Source: Oncomelania hupensis
Lineage: Eukaryota > Mollusca > Gastropoda > Littorinimorpha > Pomatiopsidae
DNA length: 64,000 bases
Direction: 5' to 3'
Assembly (NCBI GenBank): GCA_036898135.1
Contig: CM072514.1
Coordinates: 7,323,637-7,387,636 of the forward strand
In this document: in pieces, positions 33,901-44,574 of the stretch
Layout: each line of letters begins with the position of its first letter
How positions within the stretch are numbered: position 1 is the stretch's first letter
Translations under genes and position numbers: made by a program
Notes under the pieces: model-generated
Told to the model about the DNA's origin: nothing
What the model saw: the letters and a program-made list of their open reading frames with translations, nothing else
The model's database searches: none

Positions 33901-35515
33901 CCTCAAGAAGTACACGGACCGACCAGCGACCCCCAGCACTCACAACTTGTTAGCCATCGCCATCGCGGAAGAAGGAGAAAGCATGGAGACCAATGCAGTA
34001 GAGTATCCCCTGCACTCCAAAGAAACCTACAAAGACGTGATACTCAACGGAGACCTAGCCGCTAAACAACGACAGCAAGTACTACAGGTCATTCGACAAC
34101 ATCAGACTGTGCTCACAGACCGACCAGGGAGGACAGACCTCGTCGAAGTAACCTTAACGGTGACCGACCCAACACCCGTCCGCCAGAAGCTCTACCCGAT
34201 GCCACTGTCTCAGCAGCGAGCCATCAAGGAAGAGATAGACACCTTACTGGCAGCCGGAATCATCTCAGAGTCTACTTCACCCTACAGCGCAGGCACGGTA
34301 CTGTTGCGAAAACCCAACGGAGAGCATCGACTGTGCATCGACTTCAGACTCCTGAATGCGGTAACGCAGTTCCAGCCAGAGCCACTCCCGGACCAGACCG
34401 ACCTATTTGCCAAGCTACAGCGAGCAAAGTACTTCTCACGCATCGACCTCAGCAAAGGATACTACCAGATACCAGTGCAACCGCAAGTCCGAAAGTACCT
34501 AGCTTTCAGCACTATGGAAGGACACTTCGAATTCAATGTACTTCCATTCGGACTCCACAACGCACCCAGCATCTTCAGCGCCATGATGCGAAAACTCCTG
34601 GCACCCCTGAGCAGCGAGCACCTACATTCGTTTATGGACGACATCCTCATCGCAACACCTACGTGGGAGGAACATGTCACGCTCCTACAACAACTACTCG
34701 CTCGCCTCAGAGACACGGGATTGACGGCAAGACCCACCAAATGTCAGATTGGATTCACAGAACTAGAATTTCTGGGACACACCATCAGTCAAGGAAGCCT
34801 GCGACCGGTAGAGAAGACAGTGAAACGCCTACTCGACGCTCCTAGGCCCAAAACCAAGAAGGAAGTGCAGTCGTTTCTAGGACTCTGCGGCTTCTACCAG
34901 AAGTTCATCCCCAACTACAACAGCATCGCCGTGCCACTGACAAATGGAACCCGGAAAATCGCCCCGGACAAAGTCGTATGGACAGCCGAATGCGAGACAG
35001 CATTCCAAACACTCAAGGACAGAATGACATCGGCGCCAGTACTCCACCTACCCGATTTGACTCAGCCATTCGTTCTTCGCACCGACGCAAGCGACTTAGG
35101 CCTCGGAGCAGTACTGCTACAGCGCGACCCCAAGAATGCAGAGACGCTATTCCCTGTTGCCTACGCCAGCAGAAAATTGAGACCCGCCGAGACCCACTAC
35201 GCCACGTCGGAGAAAGAATGTCTTGGACTAGTCTGGGCCATACAGAAATTCCAACTCTACCTGTATGGGACCCACTTCACAGTTCAGGTGGACCACCAAC
35301 CACTATCGTTCCTGGCAGCCTCCAAGTCTTTGAACTCTCGCCTGATGCGATGGGCACTCACCCTTCAGGCATACTCATTCCAAATCGAGTACATCCCCGG
35401 CAAGGAAAACCACGGAGCCGACTACCTCAGTCGCCATCTCGTGGAGGACACAGCAGCTGTCGCCCACCCAACACAACTAAGGGCCACAGCACCAGAATTC
35501 GTCCCCGCCCAGTAA
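30986..35515 (+). CDS. Gag-Pol polyprotein of element B (protease-integrase-RT-RNase H order)
   Basis: One ORF of 1509 residues from ATG at 30986. Parts in order: a Lys/Glu/Ala-rich coiled coil (about 40-150), a Gag domain (about 170-330), a zinc knuckle CSFCNRNNHSTAEC (about 398), a protease with YDTG (about 464), integrase HHCC (about 635-677) and an integrase core with VDIVGP, RTDNGSQF and NGQVERLNG (D-D-E about 706, 766, 802). Then come a GPY/F module WRGPYRV (about 942), RT from about 1065 with LPFGLHNAPSIF and catalytic FMDD (about 1216), and RNase H with RTDASDLGLGAVL (about 1360) ending in GADYLSRHL (about 1478). Integrase lies before RT, opposite to most Ty3-type elements, as described for Gmr1-like elements. 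Gag and Pol share one frame with no shift site needed. No env is present. Confidence 0.95.
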   Translation: MSDPVALRLRFKELGEALHLAGGDLIAYINAEVEKQEAKAERAAEREAKKLEAAERAAEREQKKAELEAEQKKLEAEQKKLELEAAREQKKLELEGEQKKAALAAEREAEVRRWEYERAEKEKERAEKEKEREEKEKERQHELELRRLGSGASSSSSTPSHSDQLEVASNPVQGMSFPLGTFNEREEGLDLYLTRFERLATEYKLDPTHWSFKLSQGLRGKAYDIYSKLPTDRVTDYHTVKEALLTGFELTGECYRQKFRTNRRVKGESYAQFADRLSTTLDKWISQSATAKTYDGLTELLVWEQLRETMTPELRTFSVEQGAERLEDLVKVADRYVAAHGEAKSFRRDLKPNGKEAQKRSPNREERTANKPNNPRPGQNKGPNTEFGKRGPAEQRRYCSFCNRNNHSTAECFKLAAQRREERESRPAHRVLTQSSGNKPHTIGDHPSVTDTVKVNGKEANCLYDTGLSYDAIVSESLVSRADLTDKTVDLQGADLTKPTTTCPIAWIEVESRYVTGRIQAAVLQKPLYDLVLGCRYVFLGTPPKTVEIAAVQTRAQAKTQPPQPEFAPNPGLEEIKTAQKEDTSIAKCFQKLPKAHTPQHKGDFYMEEGVLHRQGDGDHTQLVLPATLRAQVLELGHSMPLSGHMGIGATVQRISAHYYWPGITEDVKRYVKSCHQCQRYSPRHHTVPVTLGPSVVVGVPFQQVSVDIVGPLPMTKKRNRFLLTLVDACTMWCEAVPLPAIDTKKIADALIAIFTRVGFPDSIRTDNGSQFTGRLMQDVFELIQVHHIRTPPYHPASNGQVERLNGTLLTILRKVADDNPEAWDTYVNAALFAYRETPHAATGYTPSTLLFGRPLAGPLEALRRSWTEAKIDDTPRGATKYVADLQETLKATWKKAGEALKKARARQAKYYNRHAKDRELQVGDQVLLLLPSGTNKLDIAWRGPYRVTAKKSKTVYQVEVNGRARYHHINLLKKYTDRPATPSTHNLLAIAIAEEGESMETNAVEYPLHSKETYKDVILNGDLAAKQRQQVLQVIRQHQTVLTDRPGRTDLVEVTLTVTDPTPVRQKLYPMPLSQQRAIKEEIDTLLAAGIISESTSPYSAGTVLLRKPNGEHRLCIDFRLLNAVTQFQPEPLPDQTDLFAKLQRAKYFSRIDLSKGYYQIPVQPQVRKYLAFSTMEGHFEFNVLPFGLHNAPSIFSAMMRKLLAPLSSEHLHSFMDDILIATPTWEEHVTLLQQLLARLRDTGLTARPTKCQIGFTELEFLGHTISQGSLRPVEKTVKRLLDAPRPKTKKEVQSFLGLCGFYQKFIPNYNSIAVPLTNGTRKIAPDKVVWTAECETAFQTLKDRMTSAPVLHLPDLTQPFVLRTDASDLGLGAVLLQRDPKNAETLFPVAYASRKLRPAETHYATSEKECLGLVWAIQKFQLYLYGTHFTVQVDHQPLSFLAASKSLNSRLMRWALTLQAYSFQIEYIPGKENHGADYLSRHLVEDTAAVAHPTQLRATAPEFVPAQ

Positions 35516-35670
35516 TACCCTGTCACTAGTGTCCATAGCTACCTGGCACAGCAGTGCAGCTCAGGTAGAGCAACTTACTTAGTTTGTAAATAGGACCCTA
35601 GGATAGTGCAGTGTTAAACTAGGCTCTGTAGTAGAAAAAGGTCGAATCCAGTAGTCATCGCCTTTTTTCA

Positions 35671-35682
35671 GTTGAGGGAGCC
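35671..35682 (+). promoter_or_regulatory. Candidate polypurine tract of element B
   Basis: 'gttgagggagcc' lies directly before the 3' LTR, and its purine-rich core GAGGGAG is in the usual plus-strand primer position. It is short, so confidence is moderate. Confidence 0.5.
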
Positions 35683-37221
35683 TGTCATGAATTGGCTAGT
35701 TTAACTCTGCCCAGTGACTATTTAGCCATGTGTAGTACTTGTAACTTTAGAAGTTAGACTATAACACAGCAGCAATTAAATTACACAGCAGACCACACAC
35801 CGCGAGCCCGACCCACGCTAGCGCAGTGAGTCAGCACTTGAGCTTTGAATCGGACCGTTTTGACCAATCAGAGCAGGCTCAGTGGGTAGAGCAGTTTTGA
35901 CTGTGTCAGAACCTAAGACAGTTTGAATCAGTCGTGTGTGTGACGAGGTAGAGTCAACATCTCCACAGCTAGAGAAATCTCTACACTCATAGACCAGGAA
36001 GCAGGACTTAGGAATCTTAGAATTCTCTCAAGTCATCACGGGCCTGAACTTGTCAAACAGGTAAATGAACACCCTTCTGTTTCATCGTGATATATTTGTA
36101 TTATTGTTGAAATTATGTTTGTGGAATTTGCTATGCATAAATGTGAATTGTTAATCCGAATTTGCCGTACCACGTGGAAGAGCCGAGCACGAGGCGAAAC
36201 ACGACCGGTTGCGCCGCCATGTTGTATCCCGTACGGAACCACTGTTGTTTAACTTATATGTATGTTTGCAGACCAGTGGCTGTACCACGGAATGTTTATA
36301 ATATTATTAATTCTGTATGTGTATAGTTAGACACGATTGATATTTATGTATGTATAGGAATTTAGAGTTGAGATTCCAGTGGAACCCGGAAGTAGCAGAA
36401 TGTTCGTCGCTTATGTATAGAGATGTGGAGCTATCACTGAGGGCTACTTGGCTTTCAGTGAGACGCTCTGCACAAACCGATTATTCAGGGTTGTGCAGAA
36501 TTTCGTCTCTTATATTACAGACGAGCAGGCGAGCTATCGCGAGCTATCCCGAGCTATCCTGTGTGCCCCACTCCACAGAAACAACCAGTTGGTTGAGGAG
36601 ACTCTACCGCACTAGTCGGAAAGAACTACCTTGAAAAACACCCTGTCAGACCCCACAGCGTGGCAAGGGAACCCAACTACACCACGACACAGGTGGACCA
36701 GAAGCTACCTCACAGAAGGACTTCGAACACCCCACACATGAGTTAAGTGCATAAGGCGAAGGTGCACTTAAACTGATCATAACAGGACCACAGTAGTCCA
36801 ACTCTTCAGAAACTGTAAAACGGACCACAGTAGTCCAAATCTACATGAGATATAATAGAAAGTGCCCGAGGAAGAAATAACAGCTGCCTAGACTATCAGC
36901 GATCGAACTATTAGCATTGAAAGAGACTTTTTAAGTTAGATTAGTACTTAGAGAATCTTGTATAGAGTAGAAGAAATAAATGTGTGATTTTAACTGTTAT
37001 CAAGTGGCTGGTCTACATATGATTCATAGCCGTGTGAAAGCTAGTGTGACAGTATCTTTTACCATTTTTCTATCTATTTCTGTACCCCAACCTTAACACA
37101 GAACGAGCTAAACAAATAAATTTATTAAAGTAATTCATAGGGTGACCTACTAGCAGTTCCCACCGAATAAACGTGAGGGTCCATAATTCCATTGTGCAGA
37201 GCCCATAAACCCCACGTGACA
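35683..37221 (+). repeat. 3' LTR of element B
   Basis: 1539 bp, same ends and same length as the 5' LTR, with only about four single-base differences. It is followed by the second copy of the target duplication ctata (37222-37226) and then the remainder of the LTR of A. Confidence 0.93.
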
Positions 37222-38425
37222 CTATACACACATTTCAATAATATAAACCAACCTTTGATGCTTAATAATTCACATCTTCTTTACACACCAATGTTTATAT
37301 AAATATACATAATTATCGCAACCGCACTACAATCTCACAGTCCTGATTCATTCCGCCCCCCTTCATCACCACCGTCACCCCCAACAATTATAGCACATCA
37401 CGATTACCTCCCTTCATCCATACTGTAAACATGCTTCCTTCATAATCATCACCTCACCTTTCTTCAGTATAATACGTTCTATCGCTCTCTCCATACATAC
37501 ACCCTCTCTCTCTCCCTCTCTATATTCCCCATCGTCGCCTTTGACCCACTTTTATAACAACAACAGCAACGACATTTCCCCCATCATATATACAATAAGA
37601 AAATCATAAGAAAATCATATAAAATCAACAAAATTCATTATACATCCTAAAATACATCCCCTTCCCCACACTCATTACCACTCATACACGTACGCAGTTC
37701 TCGGAGCGCGCCACTAGAGAATTGAATGACAGGACTTGCTCACCTTACAGGCCTCGGCTTGTGACGCCCTTTACCCCAACACCACAACACGACACAACAC
37801 TGTCACAACACAATGGGTTAGTCTTTTGAGAGTCACTTTCTCTTGCTATTGCACGTTATTTCACCTTCCAAATAACACTTATACTGAGGATGAGGACACC
37901 TTAGCTCTGGTACAGACACTAAGTCTTGGTGGGTGTTCAATCGAGAACTACACACACCTTAAGTATGGAACTCTACATTCGTTGACGAATGGCAGTTAAC
38001 ATCTTCCTTCGAATTCTAAACATCCTTATCCCGACGAGGGCATAAGACCTTGGGTGGCTATATAAACAATAAACACACCCTTCCAACAGTACCCTACACT
38101 ACAATGACCTCTGTCACAGGGTTGCTGCCTCGTTAGAATTCGTTCCTCTCGCAACAGCATCTCAAACCACTCTGCCCTCCAAAAACTGCGCCGGCCACAA
38201 GCAAAATAGTCGAGCTCTCGTCAGTATGCACGTTCTTTATTACGCGTATCCCTATTCGAAATTGGCCGACTCCCTGTCTTCTACGAATCGCACGGACTTT
38301 ACGAAACTGCACTTTCATACGCAAAAGTAAATCGGTCACGCTACTCTATGTACAACAGATACGGAGAAGTGTAACTTCCTAAAAAGTGTAACTCTCCCTG
38401 CCATCTGAAAACTCGTGTCGTCACA

Positions 38426-40139
38426 AACAGCCCAAAGTCTCCACTATCCAAAGCAAGTCTGGCATTTCCCTTACAGAAGAACAAGAAGTCTTGGACAAAT
38501 GGACAGAGTACTGCTCTGACCTTTACAACCATACACCAAATGGAGACCCATCAGTTCTAGCATGTCCCGAGAGCAGAGAAGAAGAAGAAATCCTCCCAAT
38601 TCTCCGGGAAGAAGTTGAGGCAGCGGTGCAATCGCTGAAGAAAGGGAAGTCAGCGGGAGTGGACAACATACCAGCGGAACTGCTACAAGCAGGAGGAGAA
38701 GCGATGACTGATGCTCTCACCATTATCTGTAACAAGATCTGGCAGAGTGGGGAATGGCCTACACCATGGACCCAGTCGCTTATCATCACTCTTCCCAAAA
38801 AAGGTAACATTCAGGAGTGTGAAAATTACCGCACCATCAGCCTCATCAGCCATCCCAGCAAGTTCCTCCTGAAAATAATACTCAACAGGTTGAAACCACA
38901 AGCTGAACAAATCATAGCTGAAGAACAAGCAGGATTCATGGCAGGGCGAAGTACCACTGAACAGATTTTCAACCTCAGAATAATCTGTGAGAAATACCTA
39001 CAGCACCAACAACATCTATATCATGTGTTCATAGACTTCAAGAAGGCATTTGACCGAGTCTGGCATGCAGCTCTATGGGCAACCATGAAAGTGTACAACA
39101 TCAGCCCTAAAATTATAGAAGTCATCAAAAGCCTGTATGACAAGGCTACCAGTGCAGTCCTCCATAACCGCGTCATCGGGAACTGGTTCAGAACAACAAT
39201 CGGTGTGCGTCAAGGATGCCTACTCTCTCCAACACTCTTCAACATCTTCCTAGAGCGTATCATGTCAGATGCTCTTGCAGATCACGAAGGCACAGTCAGC
39301 ATAGGGGGCAGAGCAATCTCCAATCTTCGTTTTGCGGATGATGTTGATGGATTGGCTGGAGAGGAACAAGAACTTGAACAGCTTGTACAGAGGCTTGACA
39401 CCACCTCCAGAGCTTATGGAATGGAAATAAGTGCAGAGAAGACCAAAATGATGACCAACAACACCAATGGCATCAACACGGACATCAAAGTACAAGGCCA
39501 ATCCCTCAACACAGTGCACAGCTTCAAATATTTAGGAGCCATTGTGTCAGACAATGGGTCTCGACAGGAAGTCCTCTCCAGGATCGCACAAACAACTGCT
39601 GCCCTGACAAGGTTGAAGCCCATTTGGAAAGACAGAACCATCAGTCTACATTCCAAAGTAAGACTGCTGCGCTCTCTGGTCATCTCCATCTTCCTATATG
39701 CTTGCGAAGCATGGACCCTCACAGCAGATCTCCAACGAAGAATACAAAGCATGGAGATGAGGTGCTACAGAAGACTTCTGTGCATTTCCTATACCCAACA
39801 CATCACCAACGACGAAGTCCGACAGACCATCACACAAGCCATTGGACAACACGATGACCTGCTCACAGTGGTGAAGAAACGGAAACTCCGATGGTATGGC
39901 CACGTCACCAGATCATCAGGCCTTGCAAAGACAATTCTGCAAGGCACAGTGCAAGGAGGTAGAAGAAGGGGGAGACCGAAAAAGAGGTGGGATGACAACA
40001 TTCGAGAATGGACTGGTTTGACACTGAGCGAAGCCATGAGGGCTGCTGAGGACAGAGAAAGATGGAGTATGCTGGTTAAACGATCATCTGTGGTGCCCCT
40101 ACGACCTTCGGGTTATGGGACAGGATAGGATAGGATAGG
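38426..40139 (+). mobile_element. RTE-like LINE R2, right part (reverse transcriptase, 3' end)
   Basis: Continues R2 after the LTR insertion; the frame is open to the stop at 40126-40128. It encodes 'KSAGVDNIPAELLQ', 'ENYRTISLISHPSK', 'EEQAGFMAGRSTTEQIF', 'FIDFKKAFDRVWH' and 'TIGVRQGCLLSPTLFN'. The catalytic position reads 'LRFADDVDGLAG' (FADD). Next are the thumb region with 'YLGAIVSDNGSRQEVLSRI', then 'LYACEAWTL' and 'KRKLRWYGHVTR'. The 3' end is the short repeat ggatagg at 40120-40139. After the repeat the target duplication atcatcaatat (40140-40150) returns to element D. RT looks intact; the endonuclease is 5'-truncated. Confidence 0.9.
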
Positions 40140-41200
40140 ATCATCAATATCACTTTGATGAAGGACAACCGGATTATTATTTAAGATATTGTTTAAGAAA
40201 TTCTTTCCTTCTCTTTTCACATTCACTATCAAACCACGGAAAATTTTCATTCGTTCTACTCTTTTCTGCGTTTTTTTCTTTATTTTAAATAAACCTATCA
40301 AGTCCGCTGTTTGCCTCATGATAGTACATATTTTATTGCACATATCATCAATATCACTTTGATGAAGGACAACCGGATTATTATTTAAGATATTGTCAAG
40401 AAAAGAGTTTAGTGAGGTAACTTCCGTCATGTTAAGGTTTTTGACAAGCTTTTGTTTGCTATCTGGATACCATTTTGGTTTATTAATAGCTTCAGTTTTA
40501 CAGTTAGGTCTGCTGTAATTTGTTTCTTCGGTCAATTCGTCATTGACATTTTTAATCAAGAGTTTTATTGTTATTGCTTTATGCACATCTGAATACAAGT
40601 CACAGAAATCTGAGATGCGTTTAAACAAGTTATTTGAGATAATACAATAATCTACAACACTGGCATCTTTACAAGTGACCTGTTTACTATTATCGGGTAG
40701 GCCTATTCGGCCATTAACTATACAGGCATTCATGATTTTGCAAAAATTAAATAAATTATGACCCATTACGTTTTCAAATTTATCATCAGAGAGACGTTCT
40801 GGCAAGACAATATTACTGGCATCAAAAATGAGCTCATTCATCTGGCTTTAACTCGTCAACATCAAAATCATCATTGTCATGATCATTACCATCAACTTCG
40901 CCATCATCATTACAATGCTCATCTACATTATTTTTATCAGCTTTAACAACCATGCAACTCACATCAAAATCAAATAAACAACCTGTCCTAGCATTAAATT
41001 CTCCAAATAAACAAAATATTTCTGCATTTAAGCAAGCGATTGAGTTTTCTAGATTTGTGAAGGCACAGCGATCAAAGTAACCAGATTTCTCAGGGGGAAA
41101 ATAGACACCACCAAATAATAGGTCTGATCCTAAAAAACCCTTATCTAGCTGGAAAAATAGAACAGTGTTACTCAATTCATAATCAACAAATCAACAACCC
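40140..41200 (-). mobile_element. LINE D, 5' part (endonuclease), with internal tandem duplication
   Basis: Part 3 of element D on the minus strand. From right to left come endonuclease pieces with 'GGVYFPPEKSGYFD' and 'CLFGEFNARTG', then a long linker continuing to 40190. Around 40141-40400 a stretch of about 200 bp is present twice. Both copies carry 'cactttgatgaaggacaacc' and 'aaattctttccttctctttt' (the other copy is split across 21018-21176 and 40140-40190), so D was tandemly duplicated here before R2 inserted into one copy. The frame still reads the repeated 'NILNNNPVVLHQSDID' twice. The 5' end abuts R3. Confidence 0.75.
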
Positions 41201-41204
41201 TGTG

Positions 41205-44065
41205 GGTTCGGGCATTAAATAGAATAGACCCAACGTTTCCCGGCGTGTCATAAGAGGCGACTAACAGGGGTGATGTTAGCACGGCATCACTGGGCGAATG
41301 TCTTCTACACAGAAGTCACCGGCCAGGGCGGAGGAACCTCACGTTACTACAGGTTCAACGACCACGTGCTCAGGGCCAAGGCGAGCCACACTGTATTCGT
41401 GGATTTCGGCTGTGGCCAGCAGCCTGGAGAGAATTGGGCACCGCCAGGTCTTTTTGCCCAAGACACACTACATGATGAAGCTATCCACTAATTCCATACC
41501 GGATAGGTCGTCGCCCGGCACAAGGACCGCGCCCTCCGTTGGCCACCAGGACGGAGGTGAAAAGTATGCTACTGATGGACAATTTATCAAGATCCGCACG
41601 AGAAACAACATCGTCATAGGAACCTGGAATGACAGGACCCTAACTGCGGAAGGAAAATTAGAAGAACTGGCCCACGAGCTGGACCACTATCAATGGAACA
41701 TTCTAGGCATCAGCGAACTGCGCTGAATAGGCCTAGGTGAAACAACGACCGACAAAGGCGACAAGCTCTATTTCAGCGGTAGAGATGACAGGCACGAACA
41801 TGGATTCTTGGTCCACAAGAACATTCTAGCCACTGTCATGGGTTGCCGCCCAGTCTCCAGTAGACTCAATACCATCCGCCTGAGAGCAGCCCCTTTCAAC
41901 ATCACCATCATCCAGGCCTATGCCCCAACATCAGACTATGACGACAGCGAAGTGGAGGATTTCTATGAAAATCTACAGGCGGTCCTTGACCAAGCGCCGA
42001 CTAAGGACATAGTCATAGTGCAAGGCGATTGGAATGCCAAGGTTGGCCAAGATGCGCACCACTACTGGGGAGACACATATGGACCCCACTGCAACAACGA
42101 GATAAATGAAAGAGGTCTGAGACTGTTAGAGTTTGCCAGATACAATAATCTGATACTGACAAACACGCTTGGCCTCCACACAATATCCAGACGATGGACA
42201 TGGCACAGTCTCGGCGGGGAGCTTCACAACCAGATCGTCCACATCATGGTCAAGAAACGCTTCAGATCAAGCATCAACATTGGCCTTACACGCAGTTTTC
42301 CAGGAGCAGACATCGGAAGTGACCACGATCTCGTGATGATATCTTTCCGGCTGATCCACTTGAAGAGAGTAAACACAGCAAAGTGCACAAGACGGAAGTT
42401 CGACCTGGACAAACTGCAAGAGCTGGAGCTGGCAGAAATATTTTAGACCACAACTGGAGGGAAATTTGCACCATTGCTCATTTTGGGTGCGGATGAAGTA
42501 GATGTTAACACCATGACCACCACCTTCTACTCAGCTGTGACCGATGCTGACATAGAGGTTCTTGGCAAGCACTGGCCAAGGAAAAAGTCGTGGGTCACAC
42601 CTGAACTTTTGGATCTGTGTGATAAACGAAGAAATCTGAGAAAGAAAAAAAAACTCCCAAGGGGCTGATGTCAACCGAAAAATCAACAATGACATCCGAA
42701 AAGGCACGCGCACAGCAAAGGACAAATGGATAGAAGATCAATGCCAGGAAATAGAAAACAGTCTGAAGAAGAACAACAGCAAGAAGGCCTACCAGACTGT
42801 GAAGCGGCTGACAAGTATCAAACAGCCCAAAGTCTCCACAATCCAAAGCAAGTCTGGCATATGCCTTACATAAGAACAAGAAGTCTTGGACAGATGGACA
42901 GAGTACTGCTCTGACCTTTACGACCATACACCAAATGGAGACCCATCAGTTCTAGCATGTCCCAAGAACAGAGAAGAAGAAGAAATCTCCCAATTCTCCG
43001 GGAAGAAGTTGAGGCAGCAGTGCAATCACTAAAGAAAGTGAAGTCAGCGGGAGTGGACAACATACCCACTGAACTGCTACAAGCAGGAGGAGAAGCGATG
43101 ATTGATACCCTCACCATTATCTGTAACAAGATCTGGCACAGTGGGGAGTGGCCTATACCATGGACCAAGTCGCTTGTCATCACTCTTCCCAAAAAAGGTA
43201 ACCTTCAGGAATGTGAAAATTACCGCAACATCAGCCTCATCAGCCACCCCAGCAAGGTCCTCCTGAAAATAATACTCAACAGGTTGAAACCCCAAGCTGA
43301 ACAAATCATTGCTGAAAAACAAGCAGGACGAAGTACCACTGAACAGATTTTCAACCTCAGAATAATCTGCGACAAATTTATACAGCACCAACAACATCTA
43401 TATCATGTGTTCATAGACTTCAAGAAGGCGTTTGACCGAGTCTGGCATGCAGCTCTATGGGCAACAATGAAAGTGTACAGCATCAGCCCTAATATTATTG
43501 AAGTCATCAAAAGCTTGTATGACAAGGCTACCAGTGCAGTCCTCCACAACAGCGCCATCGGGAACTGGTTCAGAACAACAACCGGTGTGCGTCAAGGATG
43601 CCTACTCTCTCCAACACTGTTCAACATCTTCCTAGAGCTCATCATGTCAGATGCTCTTGCAGATCATGAAGGCACAGTCAGCATAGGGGGTAGAGCAATC
43701 TCCAATCTTCGTTTTGCGGATGACAATGATGGATTGGCTGGAGAGGAACAAGAACTTGAACAGCTGGTACAGAGGCTTGATTCCACCTCCAGAGCTTATG
43801 GAATGGAAATAAGTGCAGAGAAGACCAAAATGATGACCAACAACACCAATGGCATCAACACGGACATCAAAGTCCAAGGCCAATCCCTCAACACAGTGTA
43901 TAGCTTCAAATATTTAGGAGCCATTGTATCAGACAATGGATCCAGACAGGAGGTCCTCTCCAGGATCGCACAAACAACTGCTGCCCTGACAAGGTTGAAG
44001 CCTATTTGGAAAGACAGGACCATCAGTCTACATTCCAAAGTAAGACTACTGCGCTCCCTTGTCAT
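41205..44065 (+). mobile_element. RTE-like LINE R3 (endonuclease + RT, decayed, 3'-truncated)
   Basis: Starts at the same point as R1 (gtgggttcgggca). The endonuclease runs from 'VIGTWNDRTL' (about 41615) to 'SDHDLVMISFRL' (about 42320). It has a TGA at about 41724, a TAG at 42444-42446 at the same place as in R1, and 'QIVHIM' instead of 'QIDYIM'. A frameshift follows near 42650. RT from about 42957 has 'KKVKSAGVDNIPTELLQ', 'FIDFKKAFDRVWH', 'TGVRQGCLLSPTLFN' and 'LRFADDNDGLAG'. The 'FMA' in the 'AGFMAGRST' motif is deleted, leaving AGRST. The copy stops at 44065 where LTR sequence of element C begins, so about 0.5 kb of the 3' end is lost. Confidence 0.85.
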
Positions 44066-44574
44066 TGCCTTGTTAGAAGAAGCTTTGTATAACGTTGATA
44101 ATTTTGTTAGTCGATATTATTGGAGAATTCTCTAGATCTGCTTGTTTACTATCGATCGAAGTTTCGTAATATTTGAGAACATTCTTGGACAGAAAGAATG
44201 TTGTATGACGTAAGTCAGTGATGACGAAGTTTTATTTGATTGGTTGTAGTGCGTCATTCTGCCGTGTTCTAAATTGTTCTGGAGTATGAAGAGACTATAT
44301 ATGTGCCGCACTGTTTCAAAAAGTGTTGTTGTTGATAGTTGTTGTTGAGTGAGTTGGAAAGTAAAAGGAGAGTGTTGTTGTAAAAGTGAAAAGGCGATTG
44401 TTGATGTGTGCTGAATAAAAGTGGAAAACTTCATACGTCGACTCTGTGACTTGTATGCTGATTGAACGGGTTGCGTGGATAAACGAATCCGAGTTTACAT
44501 CTATCAGGAGAATTCAAGCATTGGGGCTGAATCAACTACTGATAGAAAAACACCAACATCAAGCGAGTGTAACA
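44066..44574 (+). repeat. 5'-truncated LTR of element C
   Basis: 509 bp matching the reverse complement of the solo LTRs at 50189-50880 and 62424-62969. Shared landmarks are 'tttactatcgatcgaag', 'gtatgacgt(a/g)agtca', 'gaataaaagtggaaaactt' and the end 'gagtgtaaca'. The first ~150 bp of the LTR are missing at the junction with R3. Confidence 0.85.

Larger units (their letters stand above)
29075..37221 (+). mobile_element. LTR retrotransposon B (Ty3-type, Gmr1-like domain order), apparently complete
   Basis: An 8147-bp element flanked by the 5-bp duplication ctata, inserted in the LTR of element A. The LTRs are 1539 bp each, with TGT...ACA ends and about four differences, all transitions (near 29173, 29747, 29967 and 30378). 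There is one uninterrupted Gag-Pol ORF and no env-like ORF. Integrase precedes RT. Everything needed for autonomous movement is visible, so it may be active or was until very recently. Confidence 0.93.
22230..38425 (-). mobile_element. LTR retrotransposon A (Ty3-type, RT-deleted), hosting element B
   Basis: The whole minus-strand element runs between 5-bp direct repeats aacag (22225-22229 and 38426-38430) and splits R2. The LTRs are 2086 bp each (TGT...ACA). The left one is intact (22230-24315). The right one is 28188-29074 plus 37227-38425 once the inserted element B and its TSD are removed. I count only about three differences between LTRs (near 22270 and 22427), so insertion is recent. The internal region is about 3.9 kb, with a tRNA-Leu-type primer site, one ORF (Gag-protease-integrase) and a G-rich polypurine tract. 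Reverse transcriptase is missing. Without B the element is about 8 kb. Confidence 0.92.
28188..38425 (-). repeat. 5' LTR of element A, split by element B
   Basis: The segments 28188-29074 (887 bp) and 37227-38425 (1199 bp) together make 2086 bp, exactly the length of the other LTR. The interruption is element B plus one copy of its target duplication ctata (29070-29074, repeated at 37222-37226). The promoter-bearing 5' LTR of A is therefore physically broken, and A in this position should no longer be transcribed normally from its own LTR. Confidence 0.92.

Noticed and set aside
34333..35529. Second-frame ORFs overlapping the RT/RNase H region of element B
   Set aside because: No known domain; composition follows the codon pattern of the main ORF. 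An env-like gene is not supported.
40758..40946. His-rich plus-strand frame
   Set aside because: It is the antisense of the Asp-rich linker of LINE D.
16461..41205. Interpretation that R1 and R3 are two halves of one element split by D
   Set aside because: R3 restarts at the 5' end of the element and repeats the endonuclease, so it is a separate copy; the continuation of R1 after 'agttgaggca' is not found on the far side of D.
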